Assembly: GCA_963556695.1 (NCBI GenBank)
Contig: CAUWAG010000008.1
Span: 930,001 to 994,000 of the forward strand
Direction of reading: 5' to 3'
DNA length: 64,000 nucleotides
Origin: Anthostomella pinea
Taxonomy: Eukaryota; Ascomycota; Sordariomycetes; Xylariales; Xylariaceae
The notes beneath the pieces are model-generated. The model worked only from the letters and a program-made list of their open reading frames with translations, ran no database searches and had not been told where the DNA came from. The translations under genes were made by a program, and so were the position numbers. Below, piece by piece: positions 1-11,089 of this stretch (position 1 is its first letter; every line of letters begins with the position of its first letter).

Positions 1-192
1 GTATATTCCCGAAACAACCAGTAACGCCTCGCTGATGCACTTTTCCCTACCATACCCCCAGCAGACGACTTGCCGACTTGGCCAGGCCTTTGTCCCAATG
101 CAGTTCAGTAGCTACCGGGGAAGGCCATACTTATTCGCCTTCATCCGGGTTCTTGCGATCCTATAGATAGAACGCGCGAAGACATCCCATTA
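1..192. other. Flank downstream of RPB6, no gene seen
   Basis: This edge segment lies past the RPB6 stop codon and probably contains its 3' untranslated region. I see no open reading frame, RNA gene or repeat in it. Confidence 0.5.
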
Positions 193-861
193 CTACTGAA
201 GCAGTTCTTCGCACGTCCAGTCCTCGTAGCTATGCCGGTTAGTGATCTTGCAGATAGGAAAGACATTGAACTCGAAAACATACTATCCATCGGGCATGTA
301 GCGGCGAACAATAAGAGGGATCTTCTTCTCCTTCAACTCTTTGATAGCGATCTGGAGCGGATCGGATTCCCCCTCCAAGTCAACCAGGACAGGAGCATTC
401 ATACTGTGACACCCCAAGTCAGCCCTCTTGTGCTTTGAATGCGCCTAGGTATTCGTGTGCTTGCCTGATTTGCAGTGCCCGAGTGCCCAAGATGCGCGCC
501 CTCTCGTACTTGGTCATATAAGGTGTAGTAGTTCTTTCGTCGGTCGGGATCTTTTTGTCTTTGATCGACGTGCGATCGGCAACGCCCTTTCGCAGGTTCG
601 CGTTGGCAGATGGGTCGCCTGAGATGACCACGTTCTCCTCCTCCTCTGCGCCGCGTCGGTTGTAGTCATCGTCATTGTCATCGGGCACCTCAGGGTCGAG
701 TTCATCTTCGTCGAACCGGTCCTCTTCTTCGTCCTCGAGCATAGGCTCTTCTCTGTTTACATGGGGTCAGTCCGGTGAAAGGGCTCCCGCAGGATGCGCC
801 TGGGTGGAAACACTCACGGGCCGCCGTGGGCGACATCGCCGTCATCTCCGTAGTCGGACAT
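193..861 (-). CDS. RPB6: RNA polymerases I/II/III shared subunit RPB6 (RPABC2)
   Basis: This is the small subunit shared by all three nuclear RNA polymerases. Exons on minus are 818-861, 465-752, 284-403 and 193-229, giving 162 residues, close to the usual fungal length. The N-terminus starts MSDYGDDGD and is a long acidic tail (many D and E). The conserved core then reads [42 protein letters not shown] and [12 protein letters not shown], ending [10 protein letters not shown], which is diagnostic of RPB6. The start ATG at 859-861 is supported by the short 44-nt first exon joining in phase. Introns 753-817 and 230-283 are GT-AG. Intron 404-464 has a GC donor (AG|GCAAGC), the standard variant. 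The gene diverges from TFIIIA with about 445 bp between the start codons. Confidence 0.95.
404..464 (-). other. GC-AG intron of RPB6
   Basis: The donor on minus reads AG|GCAAGC and the acceptor CACAG. Splicing here joins ...LQI to [10 protein letters not shown], exactly the family sequence. No GT donor nearby keeps the frame. GC-AG introns are a known minority class with strong U1 pairing at the other donor positions, as seen here. Confidence 0.85.
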
Positions 862-1306
862 GGTGGGCAAGAGCAATCACTTCCGAGACTCGAAGCGCGA
901 GTTGGTATTGTGTGATGGAGGGTCGTTGCAGCTGTGCCGTTCATGCAAACCAAACCGTAACTGGAGGATGGCGCGTGGATGCGATGCAAAAAATTCAAGA
1001 TGGAAGCGGGAGAGGCTGAAAGAACTTCGAGGTCACGGATCAGGCTGTGGCTTCGGGGGTAGATGTGGCTGGTGAGCATCCCCACTTGACCTGCCTTGCC
1101 TGCGGGCCCTGCCCGCGCCGGCATTGATTGTTCTATGTACCTAGATACCGTAGCCGCTAGCTCGTGTCGAATCCACTGTACAGAAAATTACCCCACTAAA
1201 ACTTTTCGAGACCGCCGCCTTTCGTCTACAAATGCAAATGTCGGATTCCTTCACTGCCTTCAATTATCGAAAGCCAGGATGTAGCAGGAGCTTGACATTG
1301 TTCGCC
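862..1306. promoter_or_regulatory. Divergent promoter region RPB6 / TFIIIA
   Basis: The 445 bp between the two start codons must hold both promoters and 5' untranslated regions. I see no clear TATA box. The TFIIIA reading frame stays open back to an ATG at 1232, so the TFIIIA start could lie inside this interval. Confidence 0.5.
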
Positions 1307-2978
1307 ATGAAGAGAAAGGCTACAGAGGAGCACGAGGCTTCAGCCCTGCCAAAAAGAGGCCGAATTAGCGACCCAGCACCGACCAGTTTCGTGGGTAAGT
1401 ACTTCAACTCCAACAGCTCATAAGCCTGTTCGGCAATTAACCTCGTCATCTTCAGAGGACGTTGACTACGAACCTGAGCTCGACGATGGCCAATCTGACG
1501 ATGGATCGCGGTATACCGGAACTACGTCTACATTGCCAGCAAGCACACCACTGACTCCGCTCTCTCCCGCCCAAAAATGGCCTTCCGACATTAAGACAAT
1601 CAGGTGCACACATCCCAATTGCAACAAGACATTCAACCGTCCAGCTCGACTTGCTGCCCATCTAAGATCGCATACCAACGAACGACCTTTCAAGTGCCCT
1701 CACCATGACTGTGACAAAGACTACATGGAGGAAAAACACCTAAGACAGCACATCAAGGGCTCCCATTCAGCTGAACGAGAGCACGTTTGTGCTCATACTG
1801 GCTGTGGGAAACAGTTCATGACCGCCACACGTCTCAGAAGACACCAAGCAGTTCACGAGGGCCAGGAACGTTTTCGCTGCCGAGATTTCCCTCCCTGTGA
1901 CCAGAGCTTCCGCAAGCACCAGACTCTACAGCGTCATATCCGATCCGAACACCTCCATGTCGCTGCCTTCCAGTGCAGCCACAAAGACAGTATTACCGGA
2001 GCGGTTTGCGGAGCAGGTTTTGACAGTGCTGGGCCGCTCAGACGACACCAGGAACGGGAACATGGGGAAGACCGTTATTTCTGTGACGATTGTGTCAATA
2101 CGATCACTGAGGATGGCAGTACCAAGAGCGTAGGATTTCCCACTCTTACTCTCCTGCAGGCACACATGAAACAGTCTCACATCAACTGCATGTTCTGTGG
2201 AGTGCTCTGTGGCGGTAGAGAAGATCTGGAGTTGCACATCGAGTCACAGCACACCAGAAACGACCAAGAAGACAAGACAACTCTCGAGGAACGGAAAACC
2301 GTCGCTTGCACCTGGCCAGACTGCAGCAAGACCTTTACAAAGGTATCGAACATGAACATTCACAGACGTACTGCTCATGAGGGCGAACGATTTGTATGTG
2401 GCGAGTTTGACATTAACATGACCGAAGACCCATCTGTGTGGCCGCAATTCGAAGGTTGCGGAGAGAGCTTCAATGCCAAAGCTGGCTTGGAGAACCATGT
2501 TCGCTATGTGCACTTGAAATATGAACGACCGCCAACAAAGCCAGCAGAGAGAAAGGGAAAGGCGAGAGGTTTCACCGTCCTCGAGGAGTTGGCTGGTGGC
2601 GGGCAGAAGTCTCGAAGAACATTGCCATGCACGTTCCCCAGCTGCAAGCTCAAATTCGTCCATAGTGGCGAATTGGAGGCTCATGTCCAGGGCGAGCATG
2701 CCATCGATCAGGCTCTTCTTGACAATATTGGAGCCGCAACAGGAGAATCGGAGCGAATGCCATTAGAGCCACCAACAGCTTTCGGGGATGTCATGCAGGG
2801 TATGGCAGAATGGGAAGCAGATTATGGAGGCACGGAGTTTTGGATTGGAGGTGGTACCATTTCAGGTGCCCCGACTCCTGGACACAACGAGGAATGGCTT
2901 CGTGACGAAGCTGAGATGAGAAGGCTGATCGAGCCCGACAACCTGGATGGCTTGATTGACCCTGCCCTGGGTCTATGA
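1307..2978 (+). CDS. Transcription factor IIIA, C2H2 zinc-finger protein
   Basis: TFIIIA binds the internal control region of 5S rRNA genes and recruits TFIIIC/RNA polymerase III; it also binds 5S rRNA. Exons 1307-1394 and 1456-2978 give 536 residues. The N-terminus MKRKATEEH is followed by an acidic stretch (EDVDYEPELDDGQSDDG) supplied across the intron. A tandem array of C2H2 fingers then begins with CTHPNCNKTF...H-x3-H. I count nine to ten fingers, with expanded middle fingers (for example CSHKDSITGAVCGAGF) as in fungal TFIIIA. The last finger (CTFPSCKLKF) is separated by a basic linker, and an acidic C-terminal tail follows. The ATG at 1307 was chosen because it gives the typical MKRKATEE start; an in-frame ATG at 1232 is the alternative. 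The identity is strong at family level, but no search was run. Confidence 0.85.
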
Positions 2979-4851
2979 TATGGATGAGCAAAACAAAAGT
3001 TATGATACCCTTTGCTTTAGAGATGAAGAACGAGACCAACGGAGCTACACTGGGCGGTCTGGTCTGAGCACAGAGACTACATGTAAATGAATAAGATCGT
3101 AATGATATACCATGCCCTCCCTACCCTTGTGATGTAATCTGGCCTCGTGTCATGGACTATAGATCAACATAAGCATTTGGGTCTATGCTTAGCCATTCTC
3201 GAAACAGCCCCTTTCCGGCAGTATCTCACGTTACGATGCAGACCGAGATCGTGCCAGTTACAAATGGCTGCAGCCGCAGGATGGCAGAAACTATGGAAAT
3301 CAATTGACTCACATCAGTACACTGCACATGATGCAAATGACGGGCCACCTCAGACACACGCAATTTGGTCCACGGTCAGATCGTACATTGTCATTAGCCG
3401 CGGGCCATACCTACGAGCAGCATTCATCTCCGCCTTCGGTCCCAGATGAGGTGGTTGAAAGACATTGATTATTATCTAAAGGTGCAGCTTGTTGCTGAGT
3501 CTACACGTAGTCTACCGCGGGGACCCGTCTTGCTTCCAAGATGAGTGTCCGGGCGGAAGGTGTGTAGTGGCAAGCAGTTTTGACCATCTGGACGGTCAGG
3601 GGCGAAGGAGAGAAACCAATCGTGAGGAAGGAAGAGAAGCGGAATGAAATGGCAAAAAAGATATCTTACCAAAAGAACGAGTTGTTAGTACTTCGGATGA
3701 CATCGATACGTTTAGCGGGAAGCCAACAGCGACAATGCTACTCTCTGCCTATCGAAATTCAGGCCGTGAAAAGATCCAGCCGTAGCATAGACTCTGCTTG
3801 AGGCACTATCTCCAAGAGGCAGCAGAGTGCCAGTTCGTCGATATTGTGTTCTACGGCTATATGTTAAGGTGCTGACGACGATCCTTGAAGTTGAACCGAA
3901 GAACAACTACCAAGTTGGGTGTGCGTAGAGTTGAGCGGTATATGTGAGCTTAGTTATGTTTTATCTGCAAAATGTAGTATTGTTGCTTGTTTTCCAGGGA
4001 ATGTCACACCTGTCTCTTATGTTAGGATATAACGTTGACTACTTACGTCACTCAAGCCGTAGTATAAGATGGAGACCAACATTCCTCTGGAGTAAAGTAG
4101 ACTGTTGTCATTGTGGCATCTCGAATGGCATACCTGGTGCTGAAGCACTTCTATGTGAGCTGGTTCGACAGGTAAGTCACAAAACCTCGTCCCATAGCTT
4201 GCTTGTGTGATGACTCAAAATCCACACTAATCACACCATTCACAGAGGGAGTGCTTGATCTTCCAAGCAGACATCAATTCAGCCGTGAAGTGCTCCTAGA
4301 AAGCCACTACGGAAGATGAACATCATTCTCAAGGCCAAGCGGGAGCAAGCCATGAAGCACGAGTATGGTTGAGTTCCAGGAAGCCTCGGCACCAAAACAA
4401 TGTCAGGGTAATGCGCAGAACATCTTTCACGAGAGACCCTGTGATAATTCGCCTAGCACCAGCCAGGCCCTCCACTCTCGAGTATTGACGAAGAGTAGGT
4501 CCCAATGCAGCACCTTGTATGTTCCGAAGCGATCCTACCAACATGAACTTTTCATAGAAGAGCTACGCATGGGACAGCTGATCCCACTTGTAAGCAAACC
4601 GCACTGTAGCCAAGCAAGCGACGGGCTTGTTGAGTCTTATCATATGTACATGTGGATTGTGTGCACTAGGATTGTATGGCACGATAGTTCAGCGTCTGAC
4701 TCATGGCTGCCTTGCTTCCCAAACCCAATCGATCAGCCCTAAGTATTGCAAGGTTCTCAATAACCAACTTCCACCACGACGTGCGAAGTTGAAGTGATAC
4801 GTCTCGGTGGTGTTAGTCTCGTAATAGCGCCATAGGGTCTCCAGATGAGCC
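2979..4851. other. Gene-poor interval
   Basis: This is 1.9 kb between TFIIIA and the kinase gene. It contains only short open frames in several phases with no recognisable motif or consistent codon use. The first few hundred bases are presumably the TFIIIA 3' untranslated region. I support no gene here. Confidence 0.5.
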
Positions 4852-5934
4852 TCAGGCCTTTCCAAACAGATAGCCACGAAGAAGTGTAAAGTGCGACAGC
4901 AAAAACGGTTGTATATGTCGGAATTTGTTGGGACGGTGTTTCGAAGGCGACAGAAACGCATCAAGCTTCTTGATCTCCTCGTCATCCCTCCCTTCCCCAA
5001 CCGCACGATTGAGTTTCCCATCGTCGAACGCAATGCCGTGCCACAAGAGTACGCCGAGGAGTTGTGCCTTCCTGACCACCGCCACTCTCCCGGCGTCCTT
5101 GGCAAGCTCTGGGATAGCGAGCAAGAGCTCTCTCCAGTACAGCGTGCGGAGCTGCCTGGCTTCGGGGTAGTATACGAAATCTCCGTTCCTCTCCTCGCCC
5201 AGTAGCTCGTCTAGGCCGTACATACCGACACCGAACGGTAGCCACTCTGCCTCAGCCCAGTCCAGCAAGCCGAGCAGCTTCCCGGAGTCGAGACAGATCA
5301 TGACGTTTGCGGGGAGGAAGTCGCCGTGACTAAACGTCCAGGGCAGATGTTCGATGCTTGCCAGCTCGACGAGGAGCGACCTGGCAGTACCGCGAAACCG
5401 CAGGGGCAGTGTAGCGGCCATCAGTTCCAGACGCCACCGTAGCGATGATCCCACAGTCCGCTTATCCTTGATGGTCGCGGCGGCTCTGCCATGCTTCCAG
5501 CTCGTGGCTTGCAAGCGAGCAAAGTCTCGCACGATCTGTTCCCTCTGTGACCTCAGCTTCAGAGGGTCGGGCTCCGCTCGAAGATCTGAGAGAGACACGC
5601 CTGGGATCTTCCTCATGGAAAAGACATGCAGGCCGGTGTCGCCCAGTTCTCCCATAGATTCGGTCTCGGGAGCTAGATGCCCAAAGACCTGACAAGCCAC
5701 TGTCGTGATCTCAGGGTCTAGCTTGTGGGCCGAGGGCCTGAATTGGACGACGGTGTCTTCGCCGACGAATAGCGTATACGAGCAGTAACCCTGAAATGGC
5801 GCAGGCCGGATGGCCTGTTCTGGGAAGCGTGCCTTGACGAAGGCGTCACACTTGTCTCTGACGCTGGCGGGTAGCTTGCAGCGGCCGAAGAACGGCGTGA
5901 AGGAGATGCCTGAATCCTTTGGCAACTCAGTCAT
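4852..5934 (-). CDS. Aminoglycoside phosphotransferase (APH)-fold kinase-like protein
   Basis: An uninterrupted 360-residue protein belonging to the large fungal APH/choline-kinase-like fold group. The key catalytic signature HGDFLPANVM lies at residues 203-212 (Brenner motif, catalytic Asp and metal-binding Asn). It is followed by the metal-binding LLDWAEAE at 222-229. The N-terminal lobe is less conserved but contains the expected ATP-binding strands (YTLFVGEDTVVQFRP near residue 53). Such proteins phosphorylate small molecules; the substrate cannot be read from sequence, and fungal members are usually uncharacterised. There is no intron, signal peptide or membrane segment. The gene stands alone between intergenic stretches of 1.9 and 1.4 kb. 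Confidence 0.8.
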   Translation of the reverse strand: MTELPKDSGISFTPFFGRCKLPASVRDKCDAFVKARFPEQAIRPAPFQGYCSYTLFVGEDTVVQFRPSAHKLDPEITTVACQVFGHLAPETESMGELGDTGLHVFSMRKIPGVSLSDLRAEPDPLKLRSQREQIVRDFARLQATSWKHGRAAATIKDKRTVGSSLRWRLELMAATLPLRFRGTARSLLVELASIEHLPWTFSHGDFLPANVMICLDSGKLLGLLDWAEAEWLPFGVGMYGLDELLGEERNGDFVYYPEARQLRTLYWRELLLAIPELAKDAGRVAVVRKAQLLGVLLWHGIAFDDGKLNRAVGEGRDDEEIKKLDAFLSPSKHRPNKFRHIQPFLLSHFTLLRGYLFGKA

Positions 5935-7375
5935 GTCGTGCTATGTTTTGGTGTGAGCATGTCTGTGGATGTGTACGAAGTGTCGCGACAGGGCGAACAG
6001 AGTCTGACGACGCTTCAGAGCTTATATACCTCGGATGAGCCCTGGAGAGAGCTTAAGATCAACGAAGCCCTACATGTGGTCGAACGACTGGATGAGGCAT
6101 TGAGGGGTAAATGGCTGGCTTTAGGCTGGCTGACAAGCCATAACATGCAACCACCACCTTTCTTGTAACCATCCCAGAATGGATGACGGGATACCCAAGA
6201 TGGAATACCCCACATGCGAGCTGGTAAGTTGATAACTTTGAAGGTCAGTAGCAACTATCTCGGCGGCTATCGCGTCTGCTCAAGACATGCGTGCATGAAC
6301 CGATATTCTCTGATGACCACCCAACTTAAAACAAGCCACGGGGTGCACGCGGTCGTGTACTGTTGAAGTTTAAAGTCTCCCATCACTGCATGTGATGATC
6401 GTAGGGCTGTCAGAGCCATTGTCGATTTCTCATTGATTCGACCTCCCACAGCGTTACATACACCCTTGATGAGCTTAGGGATGAATATCAACTATCTGAA
6501 CTATGCCCTACTCTTAAATTTTACTGTCTTTCTTCCGTGACAACTCTTAAGTCGAGCAGTCTAACCTCTGCAACCGAACCAACTGGGCGCACAGCATAAG
6601 TACGGGAAAGCTTGTGACATCACCCGAACACCCTCCAAAGCCTGCACAATTCCTTCTTAGTCTCACGTCTGCAGCATGTATGGCTTTTCTTCAGAGAAAT
6701 GGGGCGGTACCTTGATGTCGGCCAACTTCGGCTGAAGTCGTCAGGAAGTGACTGGAACGTCTGTCAGATGGCCAACCATAAGGGGGGGGGGGGGGGTAGA
6801 ATGTATGTTGTTCTGCAGAGGGCTACAATACTAATCAGGCCTGGGGGTCATGTATATGTACATGAATGGTTCCTTTGTTCCCAGGATGTGCTTCCTGACA
6901 ACGTCTAGGTACACAAGATGGCGGTGCTTGTGTTTCCGCATAACCCGTTTCTAATCATTGAGTAAGAGCGACACTCCCACGACACTCCCACGACACTCCC
7001 ATCATCAGGGATGGCTCCTGCTATACACAGGAAAGTGTGTACCTGCCTAGGTACCTATAGTGTTTTCGCGTGCTTGGCGGTCATGTTCCAGTTTCGGCGT
7101 GACCTTCCCTGTCATCACAAGTTGCTTCAGTCCCAACAAAAGACTTGTTGCTGCATTGGTTTCTGCGGCCCAGAGCCGCTTGGGACCGCTGCCCGACTGT
7201 CCTTGACCGAAGATGCATTTATGAATACCGGTCTTTTATTTGTCGAACAACTCGAGACCGGGTGACTACATACCTATTTCCTAGCTGGCCCAGTACGTCC
7301 TCTCGTCACCGTACTGCTTACTTCACACTCATTGAGTACACACATCGCTCTCCAGTCTGTCCAATTTTGGACGAC
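5935..7375. other. Intergenic interval with a 15-bp poly-G run
   Basis: No convincing gene. An uninterrupted run of 15 G lies at 6782-6796. A short direct repeat of the motif CGACACTCCCA occurs around 6968-7000. The last few hundred bases are probably the promoter and leader of the DUF2235 gene. Confidence 0.5.
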
Positions 7376-9547
7376 ATGGCGTCTGAACTCCCGCCGCCAA
7401 CCAAGAAACGAATCATCTTGTGTTGCGACGGTACCTGGCAGAACTCGTAGGTGTGAAAGCATTGGACTCGCCCTCAAGGAGCTGACACCTTCAGCGGCAA
7501 TGGCCTGATGCAGATTCCCTCCAACGTGACACGGATCTCGAGATGTTTCAAACGACGATGCCGCGATGGAGTTTTCCAGGTCATTTACTACCAATCCGGC
7601 GTTGGCTCCCGATCAGATCTGATCGACCATCTTCTCGGTGGTGCTCTTGGAGTTGGTATAGCCGAGGTCAGTGCCAATCCGACATTGCGCTCGGCAGGAA
7701 AGACTAATACAGCACAAGAACATCCGGGAAGCTTACGCCTACCTCTGCGCCAACTATGTCGATGGGGACGAGATCGTCATCGTTGGCTTCAGCCGCGGTG
7801 CTTTTACGGCAAGATCCATTGGCGGCATAATATCCGACCTTGGATTGCTTACACGCAAAGGGATGTACTTCTTCTATCCTGTCTTCAAAGACATGCAAAA
7901 CTGGATGAATCCAGACTATCAAGACCCGTTCCCGCAACAGCCATTCTCAGACAAGCCGAAGGGCGGTGACGCCGTATACGAGTATCGAAAGCGACTCCTT
8001 GAGGTAGGGATTTGCGTGCTACATCAATACCCACGGCTGACTAGGTACAGAAAGGATACACCCGTGTCAAACAACATCGTGGCCAGGGCGATTTGATCAG
8101 GGTTAAAGCCATTGGTAGGTCTATCACATCCCGCATTGGGATGGCGAGTCCATATAAGCTAAGCTGACTCTACAATACTGGTAGGGGTATGGGACACCGT
8201 TGGAGCTCTTGGATTTCCCGAGGTAGAGTTCTTGTCAAGAATCGGTATCAAACCACGCAATGACGAATAAGTCCACCTCGAGCCCTTCGATACTTCACTC
8301 ACAGACTGACCGGCAATTACATTGCGGTTCTACAATACCAATCTCTCGAACAAGATTGAGCATGGGTTCCACGCACTCGGTTTAGACGAAACCCGTCGCC
8401 CGTTCACCCCAACTCTTTGGGAAAGGCAGTCGGAAGATCAAGACTCTTCCGATCTTCGTCAGGTCTGGTTTCCCGGAAGCCACAACAATGTGGGAGGCGG
8501 CTGTGAGGACCAGGGTGTTGCCAATACCACACTCGCTTGTGAGTCTTACGACTGATCAGTCTCCCGGCCCATCTATGTTACCATCTCAGTTCGTGACTGA
8601 CACGGTGCCAAGGGATGATGGACCAGTTAGCTTCTGTTGGGTGCGAATTCAGGGGCGACTGCCTCGACAGAGTCTACGAGCGCAACCGGGAATACTATTT
8701 GAATGCATCAGCACGATCGGAGGTGAGTATCCTGACTGAGTTGGCTGCATGTTGCCGCGGCGCGCCAGCGAAGAAGCCTCGCCCGTGGGCAGTTCATTCA
8801 ATCTTCGAGCCCAACAATCCTGTTCGCCCCTGGTCATTGCACGCGATCGAAACCGATCCGAGCCCGCTATATGCCCTCGCAGGTTACAAAACTCGATCAC
8901 CAGGCATGTACCGGAAGATCAACCCGGATACTGGTCGTCCCTTGAAAGCCTTTCTCGAGGACACGAACGAGCGCATCCACAGTAGTGTGCGAGTTCGACT
9001 GGCTTGTGGAGGGCTTGGACCCAACGATTCGGGAGTTTGGCACTGCCCGGCCTTACTCAAGTATTGGCGCCCCTGTCAAGTAGCTCAGCAGTTCGACGAT
9101 CCGGTCCCAAGGGTTGCGAGCTGGGGACCACAGGGATCTAATAACGAGCCCAAAGTCACCAGCATCGTCGACACTAGTGACAAACTCAGCCGAGGATCAA
9201 CTGATACTGACGAGACGGCGAAGGGAGCAGAGAACGAATCAAAGGATATTGCGAGTAAGGGCGGCGACAAGGCAGCTGATATTCCGACCGTAAGCAGCGA
9301 TCCGGTGGATGGGCTGCGATGGGTTTAGGAGTACATTGGCCCCGAAGCAGCTGCGCCGAAGGTCAGGACGATGGTTGAAGAGAACATGGGACCCTTTGAG
9401 AGACACCTCTTGGAGCTGTCGTCTGGTAAGGTGCCTGTCATTTGCTACGCAGAAAACCAAGACCCCAGCACATTCAAAGCCTTCACCCACAAGGCTCTGA
9501 GAAAGGCGATGAAACAAGCGGAAGACTCGCAGGAGCCTGCGGTTTGA
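7376..9547 (+). pseudogene. DUF2235 alpha/beta-hydrolase (T6SS phospholipase Tle1-like), lesions present
   Basis: A fungal DUF2235 protein, related to the Tle1 phospholipase fold; the substrate is unknown. Supported exons are 7376-7446, 7495-7666, 7713-8003, 8051-8114, one starting at 8185, one ending at 8538, and one from 8613. Diagnostic segments are RIILCCDGTWQNS, YYQSGVGS, the nucleophile motif GFSRGAFTAR (G-x-S-x-G), VWDTVGALGFPE, FHALGLDE and VWFPGSHNNVGGG. Two problems are visible. The exon from 8185 reaches GAA-TAA-GTCC at about 8270, where a GT donor is expected, and the next exon (FYNTNLSNKIEH) has no proper AG acceptor. At 9326-9328 an in-frame TAG is followed by 72 further open codons (EYIGPEAAAPKV to EDSQEPAV) ending at 9547. 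It may be decayed or affected by base errors; if translated as is, it ends at 9328. Confidence 0.75.
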
Positions 9548-9613
9548 GCTGTAGTGGGAGACTCGAGTGGTATGGAATGGAGTTGGGAAGGAATTCTTTC
9601 GTTACGGGCAACA

Positions 9614-9631
9614 CCCTAACCCTGACCCTTA
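9614..9631 (+). repeat. Short interstitial telomere-like repeat
   Basis: Reads CCCTAACCCTGACCCTTA, about three units of CCCTAA with one or two variants, shortly downstream of the DUF2235 gene. It matches the usual filamentous-fungal telomere unit in the C-rich orientation. Confidence 0.7.
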
Positions 9632-9940
9632 CTTAGTATAGCATCGATAAATGAAATCCTTATTGACGAAGTGAAAGCCCCATATTGAGTACGCAAGCAT
9701 ACATGCCCGAGATATACCCTTATCTCATGTTTGTCAAGGTTGATGATGTTTTGTGATGGATCTCGTGCGAAGCCATCACGTGAAGGCAGGCAGCGATCAA
9801 ACATGCAGCAGCAATCGAGCCAATTCTTCAGTTGTGACTAGTGGCATTCGGCCTTTCGAACTTCTTCAATGCCAAAACCACCTCTTGATTGATATTCCAC
9901 TCAAACTCGGTAAGCACTTCCGAGTGCGCCAAAGCCCAAG

Positions 9941-11089
9941 ATGTTGTCGATCCTCCGAAAGGCGCGGTTGAAGGACAAGGAGATGAGAATCTTGATGCTG
10001 TGAGTTTCCCCTCCACCTTCGGCCCCGAACCCGCCGTCGCACGACCTACCAAGACACCGTCTCGGTTGCCGCGACCATTTACCTACGGTATCAATCATCA
10101 ACCGAGCTAGGCTTCCGACGCGGACAATTTTCGATCTGGACATGGCACGAAGCTTGAGACTGAGACTGACGCGACCGGACTGGTTCCTAGGGGCTTGGAT
10201 AATGCGGGAAAGACCACCATCGTCAAGCGGGTCATGGGCGAGGACGTCAATACCGTCAGCCCGACGCTGGGGTTCATTATTAAGACGATTGATTACGAGG
10301 GGTGAGTTCAATGTTGCTGCTTTTTTTCTCAATTGACACTCACTACCTGCACCTGGGCCTGGGCGGTTTGGCTGGCTGGCTGGCTGCTGGGTGGCCCCTT
10401 TTTCTTTCTGGCTGTTTCACTGACTCTTTCGTAGGTACAAGTTGAACATCTGTGAGTAACCTACCTACTCTACCATACATCCCTTATCACTCATTGGCCA
10501 TGATTGTCGTGCCTGGGGTTATGTGACGAGATTGATTTGAGATGAGTGGAGTGAGACGAGGCTTTATTACTGATTTGACTGCGACGGAAAAAGGGGACGT
10601 CGGCGGCCAGAAGACCCTGCGCTCGTACTGGCGCAACTACTTCGAGAAGACGGACGCGCTGATCTGGGTCGTGGACGCGACCGACAGGCTGCGCATCGAC
10701 GACTGTCGCGAGGAGCTGCACGGGCTGCTGCAGGAAGAGGTACGTTCTGTCTCGCGTTCTATTCTCCCTACTTGGCTTCCTATCTACCTACACACGAGGC
10801 TCCGCTCCCTTCTATCTTTCTACTTCAGAAGCAGGGGATTGATTGACTGATGACTGATGATGTGGTGTCGTCGCAGCGTCTCTCGGGCGCGAGCCTGCTG
10901 GTCTTCGCCAACAAGACGGATGTGCAGGGGTGCATGGACGAGGCCGAGATCCTCGACGGGCTCCGGCTCAAGGATATCCGCACGCATCAGTGGCATATAT
11001 TGCGGTGCAGTGCCATGACGGGCGAGAATCTGAAGGAGGGGCTGGCTTGGGTGGTGGAGGATGCTAAGAAGAGATTGTTCCTGTATTGA
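9941..11089 (+). CDS. ARL2-type ADP-ribosylation-factor-like GTPase
   Basis: A small GTPase of the ARF/ARL family, nearest to ARL2 (Alp41/Cin4 group), which acts with tubulin cofactors in microtubule biogenesis. Exons 9941-9999, 10191-10301, 10435-10451 (only 17 nt), 10594-10739 and 10877-11089 give 181 residues with correct phases. The P-loop is GLDNAGKTT, switch I carries TVSPTLGF, switch II is [18 protein letters not shown], the guanine-specificity motif is ANKTD, and the G5 motif is CSAMTGE. WDVGGQ and SYWRNYF are typical of ARL2. The N-terminus [20 protein letters not shown] lacks the Gly2 of canonical myristoylated ARFs. Introns are 74-191 bp. Position relative to neighbours suggests nothing about regulation. 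Confidence 0.9.

Noticed and set aside
8270..8322. AT-AC (U12-type) intron to explain the DUF2235 junction
   Set aside because: The donor AATAAGTCC lacks the strict U12 consensus and these introns are essentially absent from most filamentous ascomycetes; a lost base is simpler.
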